The translations under genes were made by a program, and so were the position numbers. A stretch of DNA of 64,000 nucleotides from Streptomyces sioyaensis (GTDB lineage: Bacteria; Actinomycetota; Actinomycetes; Streptomycetales; Streptomycetaceae), in contig NZ_SDIF01000002.1 in the NCBI RefSeq assembly GCF_004122735.1, positions 62,001-126,000 of the forward strand, given 5' to 3'. Positions 1 to 8,452 of the stretch are shown here, one piece after another. Every line of letters starts with the position of its first letter. The first letter of the stretch is position 1. The notes under the pieces were generated by a model. The model saw only the letters and a program-made list of their open reading frames with translations, was not told where the DNA came from and did no database searches.

Positions 1-1
1 C

Positions 2-295
2 GCCGCCGCGGTCGGCAACACCGTTGTCGGCTGGGCGATGGACACCGGGTCGCGGATGCGGACGCCCTGGCTGCCGTGGGCGTGCTGCCTGGCCTTCGGA
101 CTGCTCTCCGCGGCCGGAGTCACCTGGCTGCACCGGCTGCGGGGGCTGCCGGGGCGGACGACGGGGGAGGAGACGGACCGGCCCGCGCCGGCGGAAGTGC
201 CCGCCGCGACCGCGCCGGACGGGACGACGACGGCCGAAGCGACGACGGCCGAGGCGACGACGGCCGGGCCGGCCCGGGCGACGGAGAGAGGGTGA
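2..295 (+). CDS. C-terminal end of an MFS transporter (partial)
   Basis: The reading frame is already open at the left edge and ends in TGA two bases before the next ATG, so this is the last 97 residues of a larger protein. It shows one short amphipathic stretch (GNTVVGWAMD), then a hydrophobic helix (WLPWACCLAFGLLSAAGVTWL), then a basic turn. That is the usual ending of a 12-TM major facilitator. The tail is a low-complexity Thr/Ala/Glu stretch with a repeated TTAEA unit and is probably disordered. The methyltransferase and peptide-type ABC genes follow at once, so it is likely the exporter of the same operon. The family call rests on one helix and context only. Confidence 0.55.
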   Translation, partial: AAAVGNTVVGWAMDTGSRMRTPWLPWACCLAFGLLSAAGVTWLHRLRGLPGRTTGEETDRPAPAEVPAATAPDGTTTAEATTAEATTAGPARATERG

Positions 296-297
296 CC

Positions 298-1089
298 ATG
301 ACCAGCGCCAACCTGCTCACCGACAACCCGGAGCTGTACGAGGCACGCTTCCCCGACGCCGATCGGCTGGCCGGCCGCTGGGCCGAGGACTGTCTGCGAC
401 GGCACCGTGCGGGCCGACGCGTCCTGGACCTCGGCTGCGGCACCGGCCGCGACGCCGCGCAGCTGCACCGGGCCGGCCGCCGCGTGGTCGGCGCCGACCT
501 CTCCGCCGCGATGCTGGCGTACGCCCGCACCCACCACCCGGGGCCCACGTACATACGGGCCGACCTGCGTGGGTTCGACCTCCCGGCCGGCCCCTTCGAC
601 GCGGTCGTCTGCCTGGACAGCGCCCTGCTCTACTGCCACACCAACGCCGACCTCGACGGCTTCCTCGCCTCCTGCCGGCGCGGTCTGGTGCCCGGCGGAC
701 TGCTCGTCGCCGAAATGCGCAACGGCGCCTTCTTCCTCGGCCGGACGGAGCTGCTCGACGCCCCGGGCGTACACGACTTCACCTGGCAGGGCACCGCCTA
801 CACCTCCACCACCACACTGTCCGTCGACCGCACGGCCCAACTCCTGCGCCGCACCCGCGTCTGGACCGCCGACGACGGCTCCCCGCCGCACGAGCAGCGC
901 TCCGCATGGCGGTTGCTCTTCCCGCAGGAACTGCACCGGGTGCTCGCCGCGCACGGCTTCCACGTCCTCGAACTGCACGACGGGCCGGGGCCGCGGACGG
1001 TGCCCGCCTGGCAGGAGGGCGCCGCGCCGGGAACGTCCGCCGACGGGGACCGGCTCCACCTCGTCGCCCGGCTGACCGAAAGCATCTGA
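298..1089 (+). CDS. class I SAM-dependent methyltransferase
   Basis: This is a 263-residue Rossmann methyltransferase. Motif I, VLDLGCGTGRDA, lies near residue 43, followed by the acidic strand end VVGADLSAAML and the post-motif segment FDAVVCLDSALLY. The C-terminal half has the beta-rich lid of Methyltransf_25 proteins. The ATG is chosen because a GAGG lies 5-9 bases upstream; an in-frame GTG six bases earlier is possible. The gene starts two bases after the transporter stop and is followed after about 50 bases by a binding-protein gene. The substrate cannot be read from sequence. Its place between an exporter and a peptide/nickel-type importer would suit a modifier of the transported small molecule. 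Confidence 0.8.
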   Translation: MTSANLLTDNPELYEARFPDADRLAGRWAEDCLRRHRAGRRVLDLGCGTGRDAAQLHRAGRRVVGADLSAAMLAYARTHHPGPTYIRADLRGFDLPAGPFDAVVCLDSALLYCHTNADLDGFLASCRRGLVPGGLLVAEMRNGAFFLGRTELLDAPGVHDFTWQGTAYTSTTTLSVDRTAQLLRRTRVWTADDGSPPHEQRSAWRLLFPQELHRVLAAHGFHVLELHDGPGPRTVPAWQEGAAPGTSADGDRLHLVARLTESI

Positions 1090-1143
1090 CGCCCCGCCTC
1101 CGCCGTGACCTCTCCTCCGCCCGCCCACACCAAGGAAACCGCC

Positions 1144-2727
1144 ATGTACGACGGTCCCGTTCCCCACTCCCGCTTCCCCGGCCTGCGCCGCCGCGGCTTC
1201 CTCGCCGCCGGTGGCGCCGCCGGCCTCGGCGCACTCGCCCTCACCGGATGCACCGGCCCCGCCGCCTCCGGTGACGCCGCGGCCGGCGGCCGGCCCCGGC
1301 GCGGTGGCAGGCTGCGCGCCGCGTTCGCCGGCGGCGGCGCCAATGAGACCCTCGACCCGCACCAGGCCAACCTCTTCGCCGATGTCGCCCGCGCCAAGGC
1401 GCTGTTCGACAAGCTCGCCGACTTCGGCGCCGACCTCTCCGCCCGGCCCCGGCTCGCCGCGTCCTGGGAGCCGAACGCCGGCCTCGACCGCTGGACGGTG
1501 CGCCTGCGCAAGGCGTCCTTCCATAACGGCAAGCCGGTCACCGCCCGGGACGTCCTCTACAGCTACCGGCGCATCGCCGACCCCGAAAAGGCCTTCCGCG
1601 CCAAGGCCTCGCTGGAGCCCCTCGACCTCACCGCCAGCCGGGCCGTCGACGAGCGCACCGTCGCATTCGTCCTGAAGCGGCCCACCGCCGAATTCCCGAA
1701 TCTGCTCGCCGCGTTCGGCGCCTACATCGTCCCCGACGGCACCAAGGACTTCACCGCACCGGTCGGCAGCGGCCCCTTCCGCTTCGTGTCCTTCGCACCC
1801 GGACGGTCCGCCGTCTTCCGGCGCCACGACGACTACTGGGACGGCCCGCCCCACCTGGAGCACCTGGAATTCCTGGTCGCCAACGAGGAGTCCGCGCGGC
1901 TCAACGCCCTCCTGGGCGGCCAGGTCGAATACGCCCATGAGCTCACCCCGACCACCGCCCGCACACACGAGGGCAAGGGGCAGATCGAGATCATCAGGCT
2001 GCGCAACAGCGCCATGCAGGCGTTCGCGATGAAGACCGACCGGCCGCCGTTCGACGACCGGCGGGTGCGCGAGGCGTTCTTCCTCCTCGCCGACCGCAAG
2101 GAACTCGTCCAGGGCGCGCTCTCCGGAGCCGGCGAGATCGGCAACGACCTGTTCGGGAAGGGATACCAGTTCTACGCGGACGACCTGCCGCAACGCACAC
2201 CCGACCTCGACCGGGCCCGCCATCTGCTGAAGCAGGCCGGCGCCGACGGGCTCCGGGTCACCCTGGACACCTCGGCCGTCGCCGCCGGATTCACCGAGTC
2301 CGCCGCCATCTTCCGCGACCAGGCCGCCAAGGCCGGAGTGCGGGTGAAGGTGGCGATGGGCAGCAAGGACAGCTACTGGCAGGACACCCTCGACTCCGGG
2401 ACCCTGTGCTGCTACCGCTCCGGCGCGATGCCCCTCGAATCGCACGTCTCCCAGCGGCTGCTCACCGCCTCCACCACCAATGCCACCCAATGGCGGCACA
2501 AGGACTTCGACGCGCTCTACCAGCAGGCCCAGTCCACCCGGAACACCAAGGACCGGGCCGCCGTGTACGCCCGCATGCAGCGCCGGCTGTACGCCGAGGG
2601 CGGCTTCCTGGTCTGGGGCTTCGCCGACTGGATCCTGGGCACCGCCCGCACCGTCCACGGGGTGGACCGCCGGGCCCCCGCCAACACGCTCGACTGGGCC
2701 CGCTTCGACAAGGTGTGGCTCGCGTGA
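1144..2727 (+). CDS. ABC transporter substrate-binding lipoprotein, family 5 (peptide/nickel type)
   Basis: A 527-residue extracellular binding protein of the DppA/OppA/NikA family. The N-terminus has a twin-arginine-like run (LRRRGFLAAGG) followed by a lipobox LTGC near residue 34, so the mature protein should be lipid-anchored outside the membrane. Family motifs include PVTARDVLYSYRRI, VGSGPFRFVSF and DDRRVREAFFLLADRK. The ATG is favoured over an upstream GTG at 1105 because AAGGAA sits seven bases ahead of it. Its stop overlaps the start of the first permease. The ligand is not evident; family members bind peptides, nickel complexes or metallophores. Confidence 0.88.
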   Translation: MYDGPVPHSRFPGLRRRGFLAAGGAAGLGALALTGCTGPAASGDAAAGGRPRRGGRLRAAFAGGGANETLDPHQANLFADVARAKALFDKLADFGADLSARPRLAASWEPNAGLDRWTVRLRKASFHNGKPVTARDVLYSYRRIADPEKAFRAKASLEPLDLTASRAVDERTVAFVLKRPTAEFPNLLAAFGAYIVPDGTKDFTAPVGSGPFRFVSFAPGRSAVFRRHDDYWDGPPHLEHLEFLVANEESARLNALLGGQVEYAHELTPTTARTHEGKGQIEIIRLRNSAMQAFAMKTDRPPFDDRRVREAFFLLADRKELVQGALSGAGEIGNDLFGKGYQFYADDLPQRTPDLDRARHLLKQAGADGLRVTLDTSAVAAGFTESAAIFRDQAAKAGVRVKVAMGSKDSYWQDTLDSGTLCCYRSGAMPLESHVSQRLLTASTTNATQWRHKDFDALYQQAQSTRNTKDRAAVYARMQRRLYAEGGFLVWGFADWILGTARTVHGVDRRAPANTLDWARFDKVWLA

Positions 2728-3677
2728 CCGGTCTGCGGTCCTGGCTGCTCCGCCGGCTGCTGCTCGGCGCCGGGCAGACCGCCGCCGTCGTGCTGCTCGT
2801 CTTCGCCCTCACCGAGGCGCTGCCCGGCGACGCCGCGGTGGCCCTCGCCGGCGATCAGCCCGACCCCGCACGGATCGCGGCCCTCCGCGAGGCCATGCAC
2901 CTGGACCGGCCCGCCGCCGAACGCTTCGGCGCGTGGGCGGCCGGGCTGCTGCACGGCGACCTCGGCAGCTCACTGGTCTCCGGCCGGCCGGTCAGCTCCT
3001 ACCTCGCCGACGGCTTCGGCCCGACCCTGCTGCTCGCCGCGCTCACCCTGCTGCTGCTCGTCCCGCTCGCCGGCGGCCTCGGTGTCCTGGCCGCCCGGTA
3101 CGAAGGACGGCTCGTGGACCGGCTCATCAGCGCCGTGACCCTCGCCGTGTACGCGGTACCGGAGTTCGCCTTCGGGGTGCTGCTGGTCACCGTCGTCGCG
3201 CTGCACCTGGGGTGGCTGCCGCCGACCGCCGTCGGCTACGGCGGCGAGCTGCTCGCCCACCCCGCGGTGCTGGTGCTGCCCGTGCTGGTGCTGCTGTCCC
3301 GGCCGGTGTGCTCGCTGGCGCGGCTGGTCCGGGCCGGCATGATCGACGCCCTGGCCGCGCCCTACATCGCGCACGCCCGCCGCTACGGCATCCCCGGTGT
3401 CCGCATCCGCTACGCCCATGCCCTGCCCAATGCCCTGGCACCCGCCGCCCAGCAGCTCGCCCGCACGGTCGACTGGCTGCTGTGCGGAGTCATCGTCGTG
3501 GAGGCCCTCTTCGTGATTCCCGGACTCGGCACGGTCCTGATGAACGCCGTGGCGGAACGCGATGTCCCCGTCCTCCAGGGCCTGGCCGTCGTCTTCGCCG
3601 GCACCGCCGTCGTCCTCAACCTCGCCGCGGACACGGTCGTGTTCCGCTGTACGCCCCGAGCCGGGGTGGTGGCGTGA
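2724..3677 (+). CDS. ABC transporter permease (DppB/NikB type)
   Basis: A 317-residue inner-membrane permease with about six hydrophobic segments. The N-terminal helix WLLRRLLLGAGQTAAVVLLV and the motif LPGDAA are typical of the OppB/DppB branch. The cytoplasmic coupling loop is at the segment IAHARRYGIPGVRIRYAHALPNAL. The GTG start overlaps the preceding TGA (GTGA), which indicates translational coupling. It should pair with the next permease to form the membrane pore. Confidence 0.87.
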   Translation: MTGLRSWLLRRLLLGAGQTAAVVLLVFALTEALPGDAAVALAGDQPDPARIAALREAMHLDRPAAERFGAWAAGLLHGDLGSSLVSGRPVSSYLADGFGPTLLLAALTLLLLVPLAGGLGVLAARYEGRLVDRLISAVTLAVYAVPEFAFGVLLVTVVALHLGWLPPTAVGYGGELLAHPAVLVLPVLVLLSRPVCSLARLVRAGMIDALAAPYIAHARRYGIPGVRIRYAHALPNALAPAAQQLARTVDWLLCGVIVVEALFVIPGLGTVLMNAVAERDVPVLQGLAVVFAGTAVVLNLAADTVVFRCTPRAGVVA

Positions 3678-4567
3678 CGCGCCGGGGGCCCGGCCGCGCC
3701 GGACGCTGGGCCTGCGCCCTGGCCATCCTCGCCGTACCGCTGCTTCTCGCCCTGTTCGGCCCGCTGTTCGCGGGCGAGCCCGGACCGCACGCCGCCTCCT
3801 TCACCGCCGGCGGCGGGCACCTGGCCGGCACCGACTTCGTCGGCCGGGACGTCTGGCGGCAGGTGCTGCTCGGCGGCCGCCCGGTGGTCGTGGCCGCGCT
3901 CGCCGCGACGGCGCTGGCCTACGCGGTGGCACTGCCGCTGGGCCTGTTCAGCGCGCTGACCCACCGCCGGTGGCTGGACGAGCTGTTGATGCGGCCGCTG
4001 GACGTCCTGCTCGCGGTGCCGTCGCTGCTGCTCATCCTGCTGGTGGCGGCGGTCATACGGCCCGGCGCCGCGGGGATCGCGCTGCTGGTGGCCCTGGTCA
4101 ACATCCCGGACGCCGCCCGGGCCGTCCGGGCCGCCGCCGCCGAGGCGGCCTCGCGTCCCGTGGTCGAGGCGCTGCGCATGCAGGGCGAGTCCTGGGCGCG
4201 GACGGCCCTGGGCCATGTGGCCCGTTCGGCGCTGCGCACCCTGGCGGCCGACGCCGGGGTGCGGCTGACCGGCGTGCTGTACCTGGTGGCCACGGCCGCC
4301 TTCCTCGGCGTCGGCGCCGCACCGGACGCCGCCGACTGGGCGGTGATGGTCGACCGCAACCGCACGGGCATGTTCGTCCAGCCCTGGGCCGTCGCGCTGC
4401 CCGCCCTGCTGATCGTGGCGCTGACCATGGGCACCAACCTGCTCTTCGACGCCGCCCTCACCGGACGTGCCCGCGGTGCGCGAGCGGCACGGGAACCGCG
4501 GCCCGACCACCCCCCTGCCGACGATCCGTACCCCGGGCCGAGCCGATGGGAGAAGCCCACGCCGTGA
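3674..4567 (+). CDS. ABC transporter permease (DppC/NikC type)
   Basis: A 297-residue second permease. The segment GGGHLAGTDFVGRDVWRQVL corresponds to the LGTDxxGRDvxSR signature of the OppC/DppC branch, although the usual motif is imperfect. Six hydrophobic helices follow, with a coupling loop around VVEALRMQGESWARTALGHV. The start is a GTG overlapping the previous stop by four bases. The C-terminal tail is Pro/Arg-rich and unlikely to be membrane embedded. It should act with the preceding permease and the following fused ATPase. Confidence 0.86.
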   Translation: MTRRGPGRAGRWACALAILAVPLLLALFGPLFAGEPGPHAASFTAGGGHLAGTDFVGRDVWRQVLLGGRPVVVAALAATALAYAVALPLGLFSALTHRRWLDELLMRPLDVLLAVPSLLLILLVAAVIRPGAAGIALLVALVNIPDAARAVRAAAAEAASRPVVEALRMQGESWARTALGHVARSALRTLAADAGVRLTGVLYLVATAAFLGVGAAPDAADWAVMVDRNRTGMFVQPWAVALPALLIVALTMGTNLLFDAALTGRARGARAAREPRPDHPPADDPYPGPSRWEKPTP

Positions 4568-6129
4568 CAGCGAACACCGAGAACGAGACCGCCCGGATCC
4601 AGGACCTGCGGGTCGAAGTCGGCGGCCGCGCCCTCGTCGACGGGGTGAGCCTGCGGCTGGCACCCGGCCGGATCACCGCGCTCATCGGCGCCTCCGGCAG
4701 CGGCAAGACCACCACCGGACGCGCCCTGCTCCACGAGTACCCGCCCGGCGCCACGGTGACCGGCGAGGTGCGGGTCCCCGACGCCCTCGTCGGCTATGTC
4801 CCCCAGGACCCCGCCACCGTCCTCAACCCCGCCCGGCCGGTCGCCGCCCTCCTCCAGGACATCGCCCGCACCCAGGTACGTCACCTGCCGCGCCGCGCCC
4901 GCCGCCCCGCCGTCCGGGAGCGGGTGCTGCGCGCGCTCGCCCGGGCCCGGATACCCGACGGCGACACCCTGCTGCACCGCTACCCCCACCAGCTCTCCGG
5001 CGGCCAGCAGCAGCGGATGGTCCTCGCCCAGGCCCTGCTGACCGGCGCCGGGACCCTTGTCGCGGACGAACCGACCACCGGCCAGGACGCCCTGACGAAG
5101 CAGCAGATCGCCCGCCAACTGGCCGCCGTGGCCCGGCAGGGCATCGCGGTCCTGCTGCTGAGCCACGACCTGGAGGTCGTACGGTCACTGGCCGACGAGG
5201 TCCATGTCCTGTGCGCCGGCCGCATCGTGGAATCCGGCCCGCCGGAACAGCTCTGGCGCTCCCCGCGGCACTCCTGGACCCGCGCACTCCTCACCCGGAC
5301 CGAGCCCGCCGAGCCCGCCGAGCCTGCCGGGATCGCCGCCCCGCCCCGGGACACCGTTCTCCAGGTGCGCGGTCTCACCGCCCGCCACGGCACGTCCCCC
5401 GTCCTGCACGTCCCCGAACTCCGGCTCCCGCCCGGCTGCTCCGCCGTCATGGGCCGCTCCGGCAGCGGCAAGACCACCCTGGCCCGATGCCTGGCCGGAC
5501 TCCACCGGACCTACGACGGACAGGTCCTGCTCGACGGCGCCGTCCTGCCCCGCAGCCTCCGCGACCGGACCCGCGAGCAACTGGCCGCGGTCCAGTACGT
5601 CTTCCAGGACGCCCGGGCCGCCTTCGACGCCCACCGCCCGGTCCTCGACCAGGTGGCCCGCAGCGCCATCCGGCTGCGCCACCGCCCCCGGCCCCAGGCC
5701 ACGGCCGACGCCGAGCGGACCCTGCGCTCCCTCGGCCTCGCCGGTGACCTCGTACGCCGCACCCCGGCCGAGCTCTCCGGCGGCGAACTGCAACGCGCCG
5801 CGCTCGCCCGCGCCCTGCTGGCCCGCCCCCGGGTCCTGATCTGCGACGAAATCACCTCCGGCCTGGACACCGTCACGCGGCGGAGCCTGCTCACCCACCT
5901 GGATGGCCTGCTGCGAGCCGATCCGGACCTGTCCCTGGTCCTCATCACCCATGGCCGCGACACCGCGGCCCTCGCCACCGACCTCGCCGTGCTCGACGCG
6001 GGCCGGCTCGTCGAGCAGGGCCCGGCCGACCGGCTGCGCACCGCTCCCCGACACGCCCTCACCGCCGCCCTGTTGCAGACGGCACCCGACCCGCGGTCAC
6101 TCCCGGACGGCCCCGTACCGCACCGGTAG
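4564..6129 (+). CDS. fused dual ABC ATPase (DppD-DppF type)
   Basis: A 521-residue protein carrying two complete ATP-binding cassettes, so both ATPases of the importer come from one gene. Cassette one has Walker A GASGSGKTT near residue 38, signature LSGGQQQRM, Walker B LVADEPT and switch LLSHD. Cassette two, from about residue 265, has GRSGSGKTT, LSGGELQRA and LICDEIT; the usual Pro after the Walker B Glu is replaced by Ile. The GTG overlapping the preceding stop is preferred, but an in-frame ATG at 4546 could also be used. It ends 24 bases before the convergent P450 gene. Confidence 0.88.
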   Translation: MTANTENETARIQDLRVEVGGRALVDGVSLRLAPGRITALIGASGSGKTTTGRALLHEYPPGATVTGEVRVPDALVGYVPQDPATVLNPARPVAALLQDIARTQVRHLPRRARRPAVRERVLRALARARIPDGDTLLHRYPHQLSGGQQQRMVLAQALLTGAGTLVADEPTTGQDALTKQQIARQLAAVARQGIAVLLLSHDLEVVRSLADEVHVLCAGRIVESGPPEQLWRSPRHSWTRALLTRTEPAEPAEPAGIAAPPRDTVLQVRGLTARHGTSPVLHVPELRLPPGCSAVMGRSGSGKTTLARCLAGLHRTYDGQVLLDGAVLPRSLRDRTREQLAAVQYVFQDARAAFDAHRPVLDQVARSAIRLRHRPRPQATADAERTLRSLGLAGDLVRRTPAELSGGELQRAALARALLARPRVLICDEITSGLDTVTRRSLLTHLDGLLRADPDLSLVLITHGRDTAALATDLAVLDAGRLVEQGPADRLRTAPRHALTAALLQTAPDPRSLPDGPVPHR

Positions 6130-6153
6130 CGCACGGATTCCGGGCGCCGGGGG

Positions 6154-7443
6154 CTACGAAGACGCCACGTCCACCAGCCGCAGCGGCAGTGACTTCAGCC
6201 CATGGATGAAGTTCGACACCAGCCGCCGTGGTGGTGCGGCAACCTCCAGAGCGGGCAGCAGACGGCAGGTCTCCTCGTACAGCACCCGCAATTGCAGCCG
6301 GGCGAGGTGTGCGCCCAGGCAGACATGCGGGCCGTCGCCGAACGAGACATGCGGATTGGGAGCGCGGGTCAGGTCCAGCCGGTGCGGGGCGGCGAAGACC
6401 CGCTCGTCGTAATTCGCCGCACCGTGAAAGACGACCACCTTGTCCCCGGCGCGCACCGAACGCCCGGCCAACTCGGTGTCGTACGCCGCGGTCCGCCGGA
6501 AGCTGAGCACCGGCGGATGCCAGCGCAGCAACTCCTCCACCGCTGCCGGCATCCCCAGGGCTCCGGTGCGCAGCCCGCGGTACGCCTCCGGGTGCCGGGC
6601 CAGGGCCAGCAGCCCGCCGGGGGCCGCGCTGCGGACGGTGTCGTTGCCGGCGATGGTCAGCAGGAAGAAGAACATCTCCAGCTCGGGCACGGCCAGTTCC
6701 GCATCCGAGGCGAGCGTGGTCATGACGTCATCGCCCGGATGCCGCCGCTTGTGGGCGGCCAGCTCCCGCGCGAAGGCGAACATGTCCTGGAGCATCGCGG
6801 GGGAGCGGGGGTCGGCGGGCCGCCCGTCCGGGCCCGCTTGGACCGGGGCCGCCTCGTCCGGGTCCTGGTAGCCGATGACGCGCCGGGTCCAGTCCAGCAG
6901 CAGCCCGCGTTCACCGGGCGGCACGCCCAGCAGATCGGTGAGGTTGAGCAGGGCGAATTCGTCGGTGACGGCGCCGACGAGGTCGCACACCCCGTTCTCC
7001 CGGAGTGCCGTATCGACCGCCGCGGCCAGCAGCCCGCGCGCCCGTTGCCGCACCACCGCGCCGAAACGGTCGATCCGGCCGCGGGTGAACGCACGGCTGA
7101 CCGCACGCCGCAGCCGGCCGTGGTCCGGTGGGTCCTGGTTGAGCATCATGCGGCGGATGAACGGCAGATCGGCCGGGTCGGGGTCCCGGATCTGGGTGGC
7201 GCCCAGGCAGGAGGAGAAGGTGCGGGCATCCTTCAGGACCCGTACGACGTCCGCATGGCGGGTGACCGCCCAGAAGCCGGGACCGGCGGGCCAGCCGAGC
7301 ACCTCGTGCTCCTCCTGCCAGGCCACCGGATGCCGGTCGCGCAGCAGCCGGTACGCCGTGTGCGGCAGACCGTCCACATAACCGCGCGGGTCGAATACGT
7401 CCGGCAGCCGCGGCTCCCCGGCGCCGGCCGCGGGCCCCGTCAT
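6154..7443 (-). CDS. cytochrome P450
   Basis: A 429-residue soluble class I bacterial P450. The haem loop FGDGPHVCLG puts the thiolate Cys at residue 375. The I-helix oxygen-activation motif is AGNDT, and the K-helix ExxR is EELLR. The AGNDT form and the C-terminal SNFIHGLKSLPLRL resemble the CYP124/125/142 group of actinobacterial P450s that act on lipids and sterols, but this is only a resemblance. Its start overlaps the stop of the alpha/beta-hydrolase gene by four bases, so the two are co-translated and probably act on related substrates. No ferredoxin gene is adjacent. Confidence 0.9.
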   Translation of the reverse strand: MTGPAAGAGEPRLPDVFDPRGYVDGLPHTAYRLLRDRHPVAWQEEHEVLGWPAGPGFWAVTRHADVVRVLKDARTFSSCLGATQIRDPDPADLPFIRRMMLNQDPPDHGRLRRAVSRAFTRGRIDRFGAVVRQRARGLLAAAVDTALRENGVCDLVGAVTDEFALLNLTDLLGVPPGERGLLLDWTRRVIGYQDPDEAAPVQAGPDGRPADPRSPAMLQDMFAFARELAAHKRRHPGDDVMTTLASDAELAVPELEMFFFLLTIAGNDTVRSAAPGGLLALARHPEAYRGLRTGALGMPAAVEELLRWHPPVLSFRRTAAYDTELAGRSVRAGDKVVVFHGAANYDERVFAAPHRLDLTRAPNPHVSFGDGPHVCLGAHLARLQLRVLYEETCRLLPALEVAAPPRRLVSNFIHGLKSLPLRLVDVASS

Positions 7444-8264
7444 CCCGCGCCCGGCCCGTCGCCCTCGCCGTCGCCCTCACCGCCGCCGTCGTCGTCTCCG
7501 TCGGCACGCAGGAAGTCCTCCACGACCCGGATCAGCTCCAGAGGTGTTTCGTCCATCGCATAGTGACCTGCCGATACCAGCTCGATCAGCTCACTGTTGG
7601 CGTACCAGCGCATCCAGGTCCGGCGCGTCAGTTCGGCGGTCAGCGCCGGATCCAGGGTTCCGGTCACCGCCAGCGCCGGCACCGCCGAGCCGTCGACCTC
7701 GGCCTCGAACCCCTCCCCGGACCAGGAATCCAGCCAGGCCCGGACCGCCGTGGGATCGCTGCGCTCCACCGAATGCCGCACCATCCGGTCCAGCCAGGCA
7801 TCCGGGCGGCACCCGCCGGAGGTGAGGTCGATGATGGCCCTGCGGTTCTCCGGGGCATGGGCGGCGGAGGAGAACAGCTCCCACTGTTCCGGCGGCAGGG
7901 GCAGCCCGGACGCCGGGACCGGGGAGATGCCGACCAGCCGTCGCACCCGCCGCGGTGCCGCGGCCAGCACCCGTTGGGCGACGCCGGCGCCCATCGAGTG
8001 TCCGACCACCGAGAACCGGTCCCAGCCCAGCCGGTCGGCGAGCGCCAGCACATCGCCCGCCCCCTCGCCGGTGGTGTACGCGCCGGCCGCGCCCTGTGCC
8101 TCGCCGTAGCCCCGCAGGTCGACCACCGCGTACTGGAACGCGTCCCGGTCGAGATCCGGCAGGACCGGGTCGAAGGCCGACCTGTCGCTGAACCACCCGT
8201 GCACGGCGATGACCTTGTGCGGCCCGGTGCCGTGCAGGGCATGAGGCAGAACGAAAGAAGCCAC
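7440..8264 (-). CDS. alpha/beta hydrolase
   Basis: A 274-residue alpha/beta-hydrolase fold protein. It has the oxyanion HGWF strand, nucleophile elbow VGHSMGAG, a candidate acid in TGTLDPAL and the catalytic His in SAGHYAMDE. The GTG at 8264 is preferred because a GGAG lies five bases upstream; a longer form from 8309 lacks a good ribosome site. The tail is an Asp/Gly-rich disordered run. It is the first gene of a two-gene operon with the P450. Esterase, lactonase or epoxide hydrolase activity cannot be told apart from sequence. Confidence 0.82.
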   Translation of the reverse strand: MASFVLPHALHGTGPHKVIAVHGWFSDRSAFDPVLPDLDRDAFQYAVVDLRGYGEAQGAAGAYTTGEGAGDVLALADRLGWDRFSVVGHSMGAGVAQRVLAAAPRRVRRLVGISPVPASGLPLPPEQWELFSSAAHAPENRRAIIDLTSGGCRPDAWLDRMVRHSVERSDPTAVRAWLDSWSGEGFEAEVDGSAVPALAVTGTLDPALTAELTRRTWMRWYANSELIELVSAGHYAMDETPLELIRVVEDFLRADGDDDGGGEGDGEGDGPGAG

Positions 8265-8452
8265 GCTCACTCCAGACTTGGTGCGTACGTGCCGACGGCC
8301 GAGGGCCACGTCCGTCCACAGTGACCATCACCTCCCCGCCCTGCAAGAGCGCCACGGCCCGTCCCCTGCCGTGGGCCTGACGCCGTCTCAGCAGCCGGGA
8401 CAGGCCCCGGTTCCTCTTGACCGGCCCCTGCACCCAGCGTGACAGTGCGCTG

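Noticed and set aside
24..1274. A 416-codon + strand frame at the left edge
   Set aside because: Its product is mostly Arg, Pro and Gly, and it overlaps the methyltransferase and binding-protein genes in another frame. It is a high-GC artefact.
6130..6153. A terminator between the ABC and P450 genes
   Set aside because: Only a short CCGGGCGCCGG-type stem is visible in 24 bases, too weak to call.
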